Part shown: piece by piece, positions 49,986 through 63,004 of the stretch
How the letters are laid out: every line of letters begins with the position of its first letter
How positions within the stretch are numbered: position 1 is the first letter of the stretch
NCBI RefSeq assembly: GCF_050947875.1
Contig: NC_134568.1
Coordinates: 252,659,267 to 252,723,266, forward strand
Origin: Dermacentor variabilis
Lineage: Eukaryota; Arthropoda; Arachnida; Ixodida; Ixodidae
Reading direction: 5' to 3'
DNA: 64,000 bases
Position numbers and translations under genes: made by a program
The notes under the pieces: generated by a model
Seen by the model: only the letters and a program-made list of their open reading frames with translations
Database searches by the model: none
Told to the model about the DNA's origin: nothing

Positions 49986-51739
49986 GCGGTAACGCGAGAG
50001 ACATCATAATATGCTTTTTTTTAATGCGTTAGCATTAGGAATGTCAATGTGGAAAAAAAGTGTATGTGAATTGTGAGAAGCCAGTCACGTGGTAGAGGTA
50101 CGCGTACATAAATACGTTGCAAGCCTTCTTCGCAGCACTAAAAGACAGGACAGTGCAGGACAGGCAGCGCGGGCGCGGCGGGCAGTACAGGTGTTGGCCG
50201 TGCCTGGACCTCGACACAGTTCGTCGAAGGCACGGATGATATGTCTAAAACTGGGATATGGAGTGCTATTATTACTTATCATGTATTTGTAATCAGTGCA
50301 GCACAAAGGCTCCTTGGCTAAAGGAGTCGCACCCTTGTGGTCGCGATATATATAAATTTGGGGCTGAATGCCAAGTCTGTCAGAATTTCTTTTTTATTCT
50401 GCTTCTATATGGGGCCTCGTATATAGTTTTGAAGCCCGCGGTATTTTTAAAGCGCGACGTATGCGCTATACAGCGTACCGCAATCGCTACTCTTCGCAGT
50501 GGAACTGTCGCCACCAGCGCTCGTCATGCAGGCGGCGAGCAGGGCGCAGCAACCAGAAGTGCCCAGCGGCGGTCGAGCTGTGCGCGGCTGCCTCCGGTCC
50601 CGCGGAGGCAGCGGCGCGGCCCACTTGGGGACGAGCGCCACGGGCAGCGCGCGGCGACGATATTGATCACCGCCTGTTTTTCACCTCCTGGAAATTACAT
50701 CTGCGCTGGGCCGCGGCGCGGAACGACGAAAACAAGAGGCCGTGGTGGTTCGGGGCTGCGCAACCAGGTCGGCGGCAGCGAAGTGGAGCGCCGCATCACT
50801 GGCCTCGCTGATGAGCGGGGACATACACGGGCGCCATCCGGCCCGGGGCGGTAATCGAGAGGCGGCCTGCGTGGAACGCCGAAATGGAGACGGAGGAGGT
50901 TGAATCGTCGTGCGCACGCAGATTGTCTGGAGTTGTATATAACATAATCGTCCCGCCATACCGCCGCTCCGATCTCACTCGTTTTGTCCGTCGCTGTTGA
51001 GCGCACACACATATGCGCACACGTTGCGCCGTGTGCGCGAATATCGAAATATTGATTGAATAACAGGTGTGCCAACGCGAGGGGAAACAGACGGCTCTCA
51101 TGGTGACGATGTCGACCGCGCGACGCTCGCGCGACGCTTGCATCGCTTACGATTGAGTGAGTCATGCATGGGCACTGCGGCGGGCGCTGACGTGGCAAGC
51201 CATTCAAGCGCTCCTCGGTGAAGCGTCGGCGCGCCCGCAAACGCGAGTCGCCTCTGGTGCGTCGCCTCGTTTTAGGCCGGCACGTGCTACAAGGTCATTC
51301 GCACTGATAAAAAAAAAGCGCACAGCTTCAGTTACGAGTTAAACTCGAGACAGACCATACACAGACGTTGTTCCGGCGTATCGTATAATGCTATAATACC
51401 GCCAACGAACTAGCTATATATAGCGCTTCAATTCTTTGTGGAAATGTGCATGATGTCGGAGCGCGCTCCAACAATTTGCATATACGAGCACTGCACGTTT
51501 CGGAGTCGTGAGCTCTCCTCATACGTAATTGTAGGCGCACAATGCCGCATCCCTGTCGCAGCAACACGTGAGGTCTGAATTAAAGCTGTCGCTTGGAAAA
51601 CTTGGGGCATACTATACTGCTAGAAGCGCTCGTGTGTCATCGCCCGCAAGCTTCACCGAGGCTTGGTTGTACTGACGCCTCTGCAGTGCCCACCGCGGTT
51701 GTCAGTGCGGAAGGTCCGACCACTTGAACCTTTCAGGTC
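49986..51739. other. No gene recognised; CpG-rich core
   Basis: A CpG-dense core at about 50480-50910 has long frames in several phases on both strands, none with a domain. It may be a promoter island. Outside it, AT-rich sequence. Confidence 0.4.
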
Positions 51740-53455
51740 CTCTCTATACGTTTCTTAGCTACACCTTTAGACTTTTTTTCACTACAAACATCTATAGTAC
51801 AATTGTTGCACAATATATGCGAGTGCCGCCGCAACTGTCCCTTGCTGAGGAGTTGCGGCGTTATTCCTGTATTTAAATCTGGTAACAAAAGTCCTGTTAA
51901 CAACTACCACCCTGTATCTCTAACAAATGTATCTGGAAAAATTCTTGAACACATAATTGTATCTAACATTGCACAACACTTAGAAGGAAAAAAAAACGGT
52001 TTCTTCTTTCCTAACCAGCATGGATTTGGAAACGGTCTTTCCTGTGAAACACAATTACTTGAATTTACTAATGACCTTCACGCAGGCAAGGATGATAATT
52101 CCCAGACTGACTTCGTATTCATAGATTTTTTCGAAGGCCTTTGACAGTGTTGCGCACGGACTTCTGTTTGCCAAACTATCTTGTCTTAACCTAGACTCCC
52201 TAACCGTTTCATGACTTCGAAACTTCTTGTCATTCCGTAAACAGTTCAAGTCACTGACAACTACTCTTCTGATGCGTCTAATGTTACGTCCGGTGTACCT
52301 CGGCGTAGCATGCTGGGTTCACTTTTATGTCTCATTTGCATAAATGACCTTCCCTCGGGCATTTTATCGACCATTCGGCTGTATGCGGATGCCTGCGTCG
52401 TATATACCGAAAAATTCAAGGGCACCATGACCACATCGCTCTTCAAGAAGACCTTGATCAAACCTCCCATCGGTGTTCCTCATGGCAAATGACGTTAAAT
52501 ACAGATAAATGCAAGTTGATTACTTTAGTCGCAAACGTATGAATTCTTCGTTTAACTACACGCTTAACAACCGTTCTCTTTCCAGCACATCCTCGTATAA
52601 GTATCTAGGCGTCCATCTTACACCAACTCTTTCAAGGTAAACTCATATCAACACAATTACAGCAAAATCATCACGTACATTAGGTTATCTGAAGCGTAAT
52701 CATTACGATGCTCCTCAAACTACGCGCAAGCGCAAGCTAGCATTTCAAACATTCGTTCACCCTCAACTTCAATGTGCTGCGCCCATTTGGTCACCTTACC
52801 AAACTTATCTAATCAATGACCTTGAAGCTATTCAGAACCGAGCCGCTCGATTCATCCTAAGAGATTATAACATGCACTCTAGCGTAACGAACATCAAGAC
52901 AGCACTAACACTCTCGCTTTTAGAAAAACGTCGAACTATTTCGCTACCTTGTTCATTGCACAAAATAATTCACAGTGAGCACTCGCTTTCCTTAAACTCA
53001 ACTCGCCCATTCCGTTCTTCAAGACGTCTACCATAATGAACATAGCTTTCGTCTCTTTGGCAAAACTAACGCGTTTAATTCTTCGGCCAAGCCACTAGGC
53101 TATGAAATATTTGAATGATCTTCCGGACACAATAGCTAATATTGTTAATCCCGTGACTTTTAGATAGGAGTTAATGCGCATTTTAAATGTTGATTTTCAA
53201 TTGATTATGCAAATATGCAATGTGAACGCGTTTTAAAAAGAATTACCTGTACATTCACAAATTTCTTACTCCAGCCTGAATTGTATAGACTGGCTACGAC
53301 CTTTTTCATTAACTATTGTGTAGCTTCCATTTCCATAATGGTGAATTCATGTACAAGTTTCCTCGCTCCTTTTCATTGTTTAACCTTATTGTAATCCCTC
53401 GCCCCCCTCACACAACACTCCGTTTCGGAGACTGTGAGGACCTTGGAAAAAAAAT
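51740..53455 (+). pseudogene. LINE reverse transcriptase (5'-truncated, decayed)
   Basis: Non-LTR RT remnant. VIPVFKSGNKSPVNNYHPVS, then NQHGFGNGLSCETQLLEFT and FVFIDF lead to a one-base frameshift, after which KAFDSVAHGLLFAKLS continues in another frame. The catalytic box reads YADACVVY where YADD is expected, so the second Asp is lost. Later segments (YKYLGVHLTPTLS; AIQNRAARFI near 52835) and an A-rich tail after TGTGAGGACCTTGG complete the 3' end. The endonuclease is absent. CR1/Jockey-like by motif; clade uncertain. Confidence 0.85.
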
Positions 53456-54362
53456 AATAAAAAAGGAACATTCGTAGGAGACGGCGCGCTGCGTGGGCCC
53501 TCTGCATCGAATCCGACTCGTGAGCGCCGTTTACACGGTTAACAGAAGCTAGCCATGAGCCCGCCAGCGTCTCCGAGTGAAGGCTGAACGGGCGAATAAT
53601 TCTCTGAACGAACGGCTCCGCACTTAGCATCTAAAAAGCGGCAATGGCAAACCCTCTTTCGCACGCGTGTCGGGTCCTCGCTCGTGGCCGCATAATGAGG
53701 CAATTAGGTTCGTGCCCACCCGGCATCGGTGTGCAGCTGAAGCAGCGACCTTGCGTTTGTGACGAAACGATTGGAAAAATGAAATAAATACTTATTAACG
53801 GGAGCGTAAGACGTGCGCGGCAGAACAAAACACAGCACAGTTGCACAGCACAGTCAAAACATATCGTTACCGCGCTTCGACGTAGGCTGGGACCGTGTTT
53901 ACACGATCGCACCTACACGGGCAGAAATTTTAGAATTGCGTGTATGCAATTTTCAACACTTCCTTCGCGAATGTAGTATGGAACGGCAACGTATATTATG
54001 TCTCATAACGGCGACCAAAAAAAAAGGAAACAGACAAACGCAAGATCTGCGCTAGGCAAAATCATGGACTTCAAGAGAGGTAACGAGACTGTCGGTCATG
54101 TCTCCTGTCTCTTCTTGAAGGGCATTCAGTATGTGCTCACTTGCGGCGGCGCCGCCTTTCTAGCAGAATCGCAATGCTTACTTTACGCAGGCGCTCACTC
54201 GCGGTGCACCGCGTTTCGTTGCAGCGGATGTCGCTGCGCTTGCGGCAGTAACGCGCAATAAGCGATTGACGACACCAGTGGTAGCACACTGTACCAGCAG
54301 CGCAGCTAGATATTTCGGGTGGGGAGGAGGGTTCTTCGACAACTACCACTCCCTTCACACCT
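53456..54362. other. No gene recognised
   Basis: Mixed composition; frames at 53813-54261 lack motifs. Confidence 0.45.
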
Positions 54363-54519
<157 letters not shown>

Positions 54520-54870
54520 CAAGGAAAAACTCTTTGCACTCCTCGGACAAGAATGCGGTGCCGAGGATGCACATTTTTGCATTGCATTGCTAACACGTGC
54601 AACCACTTCGCATCAATTTATGCTATCATCCTCGTGCTCTTTTTAAAAATGATGATGTTAAGATAAACTAAAATATCGTTTACGAGTTGATGCATTTATA
54701 TAATCTATGTCGATGACCTAGCTGGTACAATACTGGGGAAAACGAACGGCGCTAAAAACGGGGCGAAACAAATGGAAGACGGCGCACTATCGTGCGTCTT
54801 GCTTGCAGACCAGACTTGTTGCAGCTGAGGTAGCAGTGGAGATGACCGTTGTTTTCCAGCCAGTACTTCT

Positions 54871-55037
54871 ACCAGTACTGAGATAGTTATCCCAACGTTC
54901 ACAAAGCAATGCATTTATGTTCTATACATTGTTTTCCAACATCTTCCTTTTAAACTGCAAGACAACAGTTTTTGACAAAGCTCGTGCTAGTATAAGTATG
55001 TTTAGAGATCAAATGGCATCAGCACTCACCAACCTTA
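54871..55037. repeat. 167 bp direct duplication, copy 1
   Basis: ACCAGTACTGAGATAG to CTCACCAACCTTA. Matches 57511-57677 over its full length with five substitutions and no indel. No coding motif in either copy. Confidence 0.9.
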
Positions 55038-57510
55038 CGTACGGCCACGGCTACGTACGTAAGAGTGCGGCACTATTTTGCAAGTTGCTATCACTCAATC
55101 GCGCTTTCGGCGTTGTGGGCATGCTATATTATTCGATTTTAAAAATACCGGAACGAAGCTTTGCGCTGGAACTTCGATAGTATCATAGCATGCAAGTTTC
55201 ACTCAGTTTCCGTGACCTGCTGTCCGACTTGTTTGAAGAGATGTTTGGAGGTAACTTGCGATCATGGTATTGTAGTCATCACGCAACGCATGTTGTTATT
55301 TGATCACACTCGGGAATTGATGACGCAGACAGTCCGAAGCAGGGCTTCTTCCCCTTTAAACGCCTTTGTGAACATTACGGCATCCGCAGTTCGCAGTAAA
55401 AATAAGGGCCAGTAGCTCCAAGAGGTTCGAAAGTGTCGTGTCTTCTAACAGCCGTCTGTTCTGAAAATTACCGAGACGTTTAGCTAGGATGGGCTCTCCA
55501 CAGCAAGCAGCGCATGTTACGAAGGGGTAGGCGAGCTTCAGCTGGGCGACTGGCCACGTGAAGTTCAGCGATCGGGAAGTGACGAGACACTCTCCCTATG
55601 TCCACATAATCCGCATTCCGCCAAGTTCGTCCTTGACGCCATTTATACCCCCCCCCCTCCTCGTATCTATTACCCGGATCCCTTTCTCAAAATTCCATTC
55701 CGTTAGTCACTGGCACACTCCTCGACATTCACCCGGTTGTTGAACGGCCCGGTGGCCCCTAACACACCTATATTTCATTTCTGTTTCTGCATGGACTTCG
55801 AGGCCATTCACATACCTGCCGTACCACCTGTTTATTGTGGCAATTTCTTAGCTTCTCTGGTCTAGCATCCTCATCCTTGATATATTTTGCCGTGCGCAAA
55901 TCAGCGTTCTGTAGGTCTTTCTTGTCTCGCTTTTATGCCGTTTTCATTCTTAGCAGCGTGTACGAGCTAGCCTAACAACAAGCTCTTCTCAAGTTTATTA
56001 ACGTAATGAGTCTGAGATAAAGGAAAGAAAAAAAAAAGGCGGGCGGGGGGGGGGGGGGTGCTTAATATGCGTTTCCTAGGAAGACAAGCAAGTCGCAGTA
56101 TTTTGGGAATGCTTTTCTTCCGCGCAGCTTGATCGTCGATTCGGTCAAGTACAGGAAATGAGAAGCTCTTCGACGACACGAAGGCCTGGTGGGGAGCAAC
56201 AATGCCTCCAAGTTTTATGCACGCGATTATCTGTGTCGGGAATTTCGAGCGCTGATCCACCCTCACCCCCTTATCAGTAATGGTTAATACAATCCGGAAT
56301 GAAGTAGAGGCGTGGGGCCGTAATGTTCTGTGCATGGGAGGGGATCGCCCCCATGACGACCTTCTTCCCCCCCCCCTCCCTCCCTCATTCGGATCGCCAC
56401 TTGGTCGCGCTTTGCTTTTACATTCAAGCGTTCCTTTTCATCCATGTCACTTTTTCGGTGCCTACTTCCTCAAACTTTCTGTTCCGTGGTAAAGGGGGTA
56501 GGGGAGAGGCATTTCGACCCTCCAACCTCGTCTCCCCTCTGGCTACACCAATGGACTTCAGCGAGCCGACTGCGCGGGCCACGGATCACTCGGTGTGCCG
56601 TTCTCATCCCGCCCCCGCAGATCGTGCGCCACACCCGACAGCCTGACTCATCGCGACACGCGGGCTTTTCCTGCATACTCGCCTGCCTTGGGACGCAGTC
56701 ACCATGTTCGGGGCGCGGTGCGCTGCTGCAGGCCAAAGTACTTATCGGCTGATCATTACGACATGGCACACAATTCCCACGCAGTCCCTTCAACGGTGTC
56801 AAATAAAAAAATAAAAAAACTCGGGCAGGGGTATAAAACGCACGCTATTATGCGAAAAATGTGCATGTATCTGTGTACAGTATTTGAGATATGCAGGACG
56901 GGAAAAAGGCAAGACAAAAAAAGCGCACGCAGTTTGTTTTTGGATTTAAATACTGGTGTACCGTGTGTGTGTGCGTGTGTGCGTGCGTGCGTGCGTGTGT
57001 GTGCGCGCGCGCGCAGGAAGCACGCAGCTAGCTAGTGGACGTCTACCTTCCAGCTTGATCTAGCTAAGGCCACAGCTAGCAGCAGTCTTTTGTAAGCTGT
57101 ACTCTAGACCTAAGACCTCTACAACCAAGCTGGTAGCTCAGCTAATGCTCCCTCCACTTACCGCTAGTAGCCACCTTGGGAAGCATGCTGCTGTAGCTGC
57201 GGTGTAGACATTAAATGTCCAGGCTTGTTTCAGCTTCGCAAGTGCTATAGTTAGCTCTACTTATCATGTTTATGATCCTGGAAGGTTGAGTTATTTTACA
57301 TGTCACCACAAAAGCACAAGAAAGGCAACGACCAGTTAAATTTCAACTTCGACTGTGGTCAGTGTCTTTCTTGTGCCAAATTAATTCCTAACCAGATGAG
57401 CTGCTGCCAAGCCCTTGAATTCATGCTACTGTAACATTGCCCAAATATTGATAATCATTTAAAGAAGTAACAAATACAGTGCAACAAAATATTTTTTGTC
57501 AATATATGGC
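55038..57510. other. No gene recognised
   Basis: Contains C runs (55649-55658, 56369-56377), a G run (56043-56059), a GT/GC tract (56962-57014) and an AGCTA-rich patch (57024-57210). Confidence 0.45.
56962..57014. repeat. GTGC/GC microsatellite
   Basis: GTGT, GTGC and GCGC units in succession; alternating purine-pyrimidine throughout. Confidence 0.9.
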
Positions 57511-57677
57511 ACCAGTACTGAGATAGCTATCCCAACGTTCACAAAGAAATGCATTTATGTTCTATACATTGTTTTCCAACATCTTCCTTTTAAACTGCAA
57601 GACAACAGTTTTTGACAAAGCTCGTGCAAGTATAAGTAATTTTAGAGATCAAATGGCATCAGCACTCACCAACCTTA
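57511..57677. repeat. 167 bp direct duplication, copy 2
   Basis: Partner of 54871-55037, same orientation, 2.6 kb away. Confidence 0.9.
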
Positions 57678-58620
57678 ATGCGTGCCAAAACTGGTAACGA
57701 AACATTATTGGAGGTTTCTATGCAGTCTGACGTCAGCTACTACGCATGTATGGCAGAAAAAGCAAGTTTTCATTATGAACCTTTATTTTTAAGTGTTTAA
57801 GACACAGCTGAAACATGTGTTGCAATTCAGTCTGAGCACACAGTGAGTGCAGGTAATGCATTGCAGTCTACTCAATTTGTTCAGCCATTTTCAACGTTCG
57901 AGCGCCATGCCTGTAAATAGTTCTACATTTTCAGAGTCAGAAAGGACTATTGTTTTGTGATACTAGTGGATCAGTAATAGCACACTATACCATGCATACA
58001 TTTAATAAGCATGTCTGTCAGAAATAGTGCAACAAATGTACGATTCTATTTCCCTTGTTCCACAGGCCAAGAGTAGGTTTCACTGTATGTACATATTACA
58101 TGCCAGTAGACTTGCACTGGCATGAAAATGCATGGATCCATATGCAAAAACCACATATACCATTGCCACGACCAAACACAGTGAATAAATATTACTATCA
58201 CCTCAGGTAAACGTACTACAAACAGGTGCATGCAGTACTAATCGCAGCAGAACTGGGTGCAAGTGTGTAGAGAGTGCATTTTAAGGAAGATAAAAGAGCA
58301 TGCAGAAAGTCTGTTTCATGCCTCTGCACGGACACAACCTTCCATAATGGCTCATAGATGCTTAAAAGAGCAGTAAAAAATGCAGTTTATTTCTTAAATA
58401 CAAATGTGATTCACTATGGTTGCTATGACTATGACTAATACAGCTGGTCCTTAGTAAAGGCAACTTCTTTCCAGAGAACTTGCACATTCACAATGCTATC
58501 TTTACAGTAAATAATGTTCTAAAACTTATTTTGCCTAAATCATGGCTGTAAGGACTATACCATTGTCACACAACAAACGGAAAACTGATTTGTGGTGCTT
58601 TCAAAAGTTATCAATTGGAA
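57678..58620. other. AT-rich, no gene recognised
   Basis: Uniform AT-rich sequence without a recognised repeat family, as expected of intron or intergenic host DNA. Confidence 0.45.
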
Positions 58621-60055
58621 TTACAACTGAACTTTGGCTGACCACAAAAAGCTTGTTGTGGGCCCAGGAGCCATGTTTTGATTAGGAGGCCCACCATTTC
58701 TGCTAATCAGAAAGGCTTGATTTTCACCCTGGAATACTTTGTTGCAATCTTCTGCAGAAAACTGGGACTCCCACCCAGAAAGTTAGTCGACGATATCACA
58801 GCTACGGAACTTCCTTCTTCGTGCCACCTCAGGGAAAGATGCAGCTGCTTACAGAGGGACTGGCAGGGTCAATGGCTTGTAGTATTCTGCATGCGTTAAA
58901 ACAAGACATCAACAATGTAAAACAAATTGTGCATTAAAATTATTACTGACTTTATAATCAATTAACATACCTAGGAGAAATTAATTAAGGGAGTACTGAG
59001 ACAAAATTTTTTTGCCCCACTTTGGTGCTTTTTTGGGTAGTTGCAGACCTCACAATTATGACATGGAGCCTCAATTCCTTGAGCAGCACAAATAATTATT
59101 ACATCACATTTTACGCAGCTAGCTTAACTAAGATGCACTCCAAGTGAAGCACTATTTTATACATGAAGCAGGAGATTATTCACATCACTGAAACCATACT
59201 TGGAATTCATGCGGTGTCACAAACAACTCAAGGATGAGAATGCTGGCACAATGCAGTAGTCGACGGTGATATAATGACCTTGTCACTAAAAGCCGTGAAA
59301 CTGAGCTTTCTAATCGCACTTCTTTTTGAAATGCAGGAGGACTCTCTCGCCTGTTGTCCCATCGAGTGTTGAATGACCTCTGTTTTTGCAGCATGGTCAT
59401 AGTTTGTGTGTATACGTCAGTTGTATTTGGTACCATGGAACTGCCACATCGAGTTTTGGTGACATGAATAGACTTCTGTTTCACGTCCAAAGCCACACTA
59501 CACTTCTCATGTTTTGAGCTGTCGCACTAAAATGTAATGCATGAATTAATAATATTTCTGTATTATTAAACAACTGAGACTCTATAGCATAATTACTGAG
59601 TTGACAGCTATCCATTCTTGGTATAAAACCTAGACAAAGATTTTGTAGTATACTCCCAAAAAGAACTAAGTAGTCTGTTCTCAGCACAAACAATGACAAA
59701 CCTCATCATCATTGTTTTGATGTGAAATTCACATTGAATATTGTTAACTTCAAAATGGAAAGGCCATTTTCCTTACTGACAGCATTTACACAATGCAATT
59801 TGGCAAGCTAGAGTTCAGACTTGTATATCCAAATTAAAAAGCTAAAGGTTCCCCACCAATAAATGTAAGCACAGCTCGCTTTCATATATTCCAGAAAACA
59901 CAGTAAGAATTCTATGTAATTATGGTTATAAAATGAATCATACTTACCTTTGAGTCGCAGACGGCACTCAAACAGGAGTTTCTTCAGACAGTCTGCAACT
60001 GTTTTGATAGTGTGTGACAGCATATTAGCTCACGTTGGGTCATTCCTAGCCACCT
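58621..60055 (-). CDS. Candidate two-exon host coding segment, low support
   Basis: Exon 60055-59948 follows CTGAATTTCAG and ends AAAG/GTAAGTATG, a near-ideal donor. It contains ATG 60023 (MLSHTIKTVADCLKKLLFEC) with an in-frame stop upstream. Joining to the acceptor TTTTCTGCAG at 58751 keeps the frame (phase 1) and gives 42 more codons to a stop at 58621-58623, 68 aa in all. No domain was recognised. The 108 nt first exon is better supported than the join. Confidence 0.2.
59185..59526 (-). other. Long open exon-like segment, unknown
   Basis: After the acceptor-like TTACATTTTAG, 113 codons stay open on the minus strand in AT-rich DNA: CDSSKHEKCSVALDVKQKS, then a Ser/Thr-rich stretch, to a stop at 59185. 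Composition looks protein-like. It does not join in frame to the neighbouring candidate exons, so it could be a transposase relic or an exon of another transcript. Confidence 0.3.
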
Positions 60056-61657
60056 CTGAAATTCAGAAAACATTGATCAGCTGATGCAGGTAGCACAAAC
60101 TACTAAAGTTAGAATAACAAAATAATAACACAATGGCTATTAAAGCATTAAGCTGCACGGGCTTATGTAAAGGAAACAGTTGACATGTGATAGCTCACTA
60201 TTCAACAAACCAAATGGACCCTGTCTTAACCTTGTTTCTTGTCGGAAATTTATTGTCATTGCTTTCTCTCTGCAACCAAATTAACCCGACATTTCCTGAA
60301 GTTTGCATTCCATGACAGCTATGAATCACCTAATCCAAGGCTTTCCTCTTGCAGTGATAAAGGCAGAATGTCATATGAACAGTGACAGCTTACACGATAC
60401 TTCAAATGTGACAAGGCGAAGACAGGTGCTCTGAAAAAAGAAAAGAAAGATTGATATGCTCGGAGCAACAAAAAATGGGAAAAGATACAGACTACCTATT
60501 GACTGCACACTACTCTGCGACAACACTGCAAGCGACACAGCTGTCTTGACAATCACATGGGATAGTGCAGTGCAGAAATCATTGAGTCAAAACAGAATAA
60601 AGGCCAATTGATGGTTAAAGTATCTTACATGAAACACAGAATTTTAAATAAACTTTACACATTCAACCAAAACAATGCACGCAAAAGGAATTTAAAGTTC
60701 ACCATGATCTGCGGTTAGGCTTTTTACATTTCACACATGAACAATGAAACGAGTGATACAATACCAAATTTCTTAACCTGAAATGGCAAGTTTCATTTCA
60801 CTAATGCGTGAAGGTGGTATTATTTCTTTGCATTTAAAATAGCATGCAGTGCCATATTTTCGAACCACATTAAAAGTTCAATTTCTATGACATATTGGAT
60901 AAGTATGCTTATGAGCTGCTGATGATACTGTTTTACTTCATTGTGGCTCCCCCTGACCTTAAGCTTCTGCTCTTTACTGTCATCATTGTACAAAAGAGGC
61001 CTTAGCCAAGCCTGTGGCATGTGGCGTGTTTCGCTTCCAAGCCTTGGGGTGGCGCCACCATCGAAACGACGACAGCGCACCGCCGGCAGCGGTAATCGAA
61101 ACGCCAGTTAAGCCTTGATTACGTAAACTTTATTTGCAATGCATCAAACCAGCACGTACAGAAAAACATTCCTGCCTGAAATAATAAACTTTTCGAAGCA
61201 AATTCAGCTTAAATGCTTAAAATATTTATAACGTGACTTCTCGAATGGTTCACTGCAAGAGAGAGAGCAGGCATTGTGGACCAGAAGATGAACAGTCGCG
61301 ACAGAATTCGCCCTTGTGAAAGCTACGTGTTTCTGCTCAAACAGGAGGCACTGGCTCAAATCAAGTTGCAGTTTGTCAATATTGTGAACGAAGTGGCGTG
61401 ACATCTTCAGCTACAAAAGTGGACGAACTTCAGTAGCAACATACCAGCGTGCGATGGCTTTATGTGGTTGGATGTATTTCTTCATTCAGCGGCGGACAGC
61501 TTGTGTTCACCAGAAATGTATGTCAAAACTGTACGTAGTATCTTTTTGCACATAAACAGCTATGGATGTTACGCACCAGTATATCTTCGGAAACGCTATT
61601 CACAGACCTTTTATTTCATGTAAACATCAATGATGTTATAATAAAGCTGTTTATTGG
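60056..61657. other. AT-rich; two short minus-strand frames
   Basis: Minus frames 61080-60820 (86 codons) and 61404-61204 (66 codons) are open but lack recognisable motifs and strong splice sites. Confidence 0.35.
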
Positions 61658-61728
61658 CAGCAAGTTAGTGTGATCAGCGTCGTGATTTCGCTCGGCGAAA
61701 TCACGACGCTGATCACACTAACTTGCTG
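61658..61728. repeat. Perfect inverted repeat, 34 bp arms, 3 nt loop
   Basis: CAGCAAGTTAGTGTGATCAG through GATTTCGC, loop TCG, then the exact reverse complement to 61728. A short TA tract follows at 61731-61746. Perfect pairing implies recent origin or selection. Confidence 0.95.
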
Positions 61729-61746
61729 TCATATATATATATATAT

Positions 61747-62567
61747 TTGGGATACACCTGGCCAAAGCAAGCGGGTAGCGCAACAGCAATAGCAGAAGCA
61801 GACAACGGCGGCGTCGGTCGTCTGCTGTGCAGTACTCCTCACAAGCGTCATTGCGCTTTCGATACTCATTTAACTTTCTATGCAACTAGAAATTATTCAG
61901 AGGTCGCCTGTCATTTTTAAATTTAGATTGTAAGTGAATAATATTCAAAACATTATCTATTATTAGTAAGTAAACATTTTTCTGGTATTAGTGCAACTAC
62001 GGTTAGAATCCAGGCGGCGCTAGCGTCGCATGCGAAAATCGGGCCCATTGGCTCTATGCATAGAGTTTCTCACCCTATGGCAATAATTAAGTTTGTATAG
62101 GTGTTCTGTGCTATGGCTCTATGGGAATGTCATGGGCTTGCCTTAGCTGCAGGCGGCCATTACCTTCGGCGACCGCACTTGTTTCCTGCCTGCCGTTGGT
62201 ATTATTTGCATTGCCTTCGTGCCTAATAGTGAAGTGGGAACACTTCCATGAGCTATATATGGGGCCACTAACAAATTTTTCCCGATTTGGGAGGTCAACG
62301 AACGGTGTTGAGGCGACTTTCATGCGATAGCGATATTTTTGTGGTTTCGCTTATTTTTCGCCTGTGGTCTCAACCTGCGAGTGATAATTATATGATCATT
62401 TTTCAATACAGTGAATGCACAGTGACGAATATAGTATCGCAACCGCATATCGAGTCGGTAACTAAACCACGCAGCTCCCATCGTAGCCTCAGAGCCACTA
62501 CCACATTCAAGTTGCAAAGAGGCAAAAAAAAAAACGAACCCTTCAATCATATAATACAATCACTTAC
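61747..62567. other. No gene recognised
   Basis: Mixed sequence downstream of the candidate exon at 62568-62713 on the minus strand; would be intron if that exon is real. Confidence 0.4.
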
Positions 62568-62713
62568 CGAAATAAAGCAGTGTCGTTGCTGCCGCTCTTG
62601 CAAACACGGCCCGATGGTCTCCACTCGAAAGCTCTTATCACTTTACGCAAGCGAACAACAAAGGTGCTATTCTTGACACGCATGGCGGATGCACGGCCGC
62701 CATCATCCGCCAT
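62568..62713 (-). CDS. Candidate first coding exon of a host gene
   Basis: On minus, AACATGGCGGATG supplies an ATG in strong context (A at -3, G at +4) within a YY1-like ATGGCGG motif. The frame stays open for 48 codons plus 2 nt (starts MADDGGRASAMRVKNS, ends GSNDTALF). It ends TTTCG/GTAAGTG, a strong donor. A second in-frame ATG is codon 11. Surroundings are promoter-like: CCAAT boxes on the minus strand at 62726-62730 and 62997-63001. The nearer box is only 13 nt from this ATG, so a start site set by the farther box is more credible. No domain was recognised and no matching downstream exon was proven. Confidence 0.35.
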
Positions 62714-62723
62714 GTTTACTCTC

Positions 62724-63004
62724 TGATTGGCTGTGGAGAGCTCACGTGCCTTAAAATTTGTGCCGGGAAACGGAAGTTTTGCGAAATGTCATTTTGCGTT
62801 TTCATCAAGATGACGAAACGTGACGTGGAGCTGCAAATTTTATGGACTAATACATTTTTTTGGTCCTTGGCAGCTATATTGCGATGTTAGCGCTTCAAAA
62901 AGAATGTGAGCGGTAGCATGCACAACCAGTGCAATGCATGTGCAATTGCGCGAATATGTGGTGGCGATCCAAGATATGCGCCATGTCAGCTTGCTGATTG
63001 GCTG
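62724..63004 (-). promoter_or_regulatory. Candidate promoter with two CCAAT boxes
   Basis: TGATTGGCTG at 62724-62733 and again at 62995-63004 reads CAGCCAATCA on minus, the NF-Y-type consensus with flanks. The sequence after each box on plus is loosely similar (GTCATTTTG(C/A), GTGACGT), suggesting an old duplication of about 270 bp. Confidence 0.3.
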
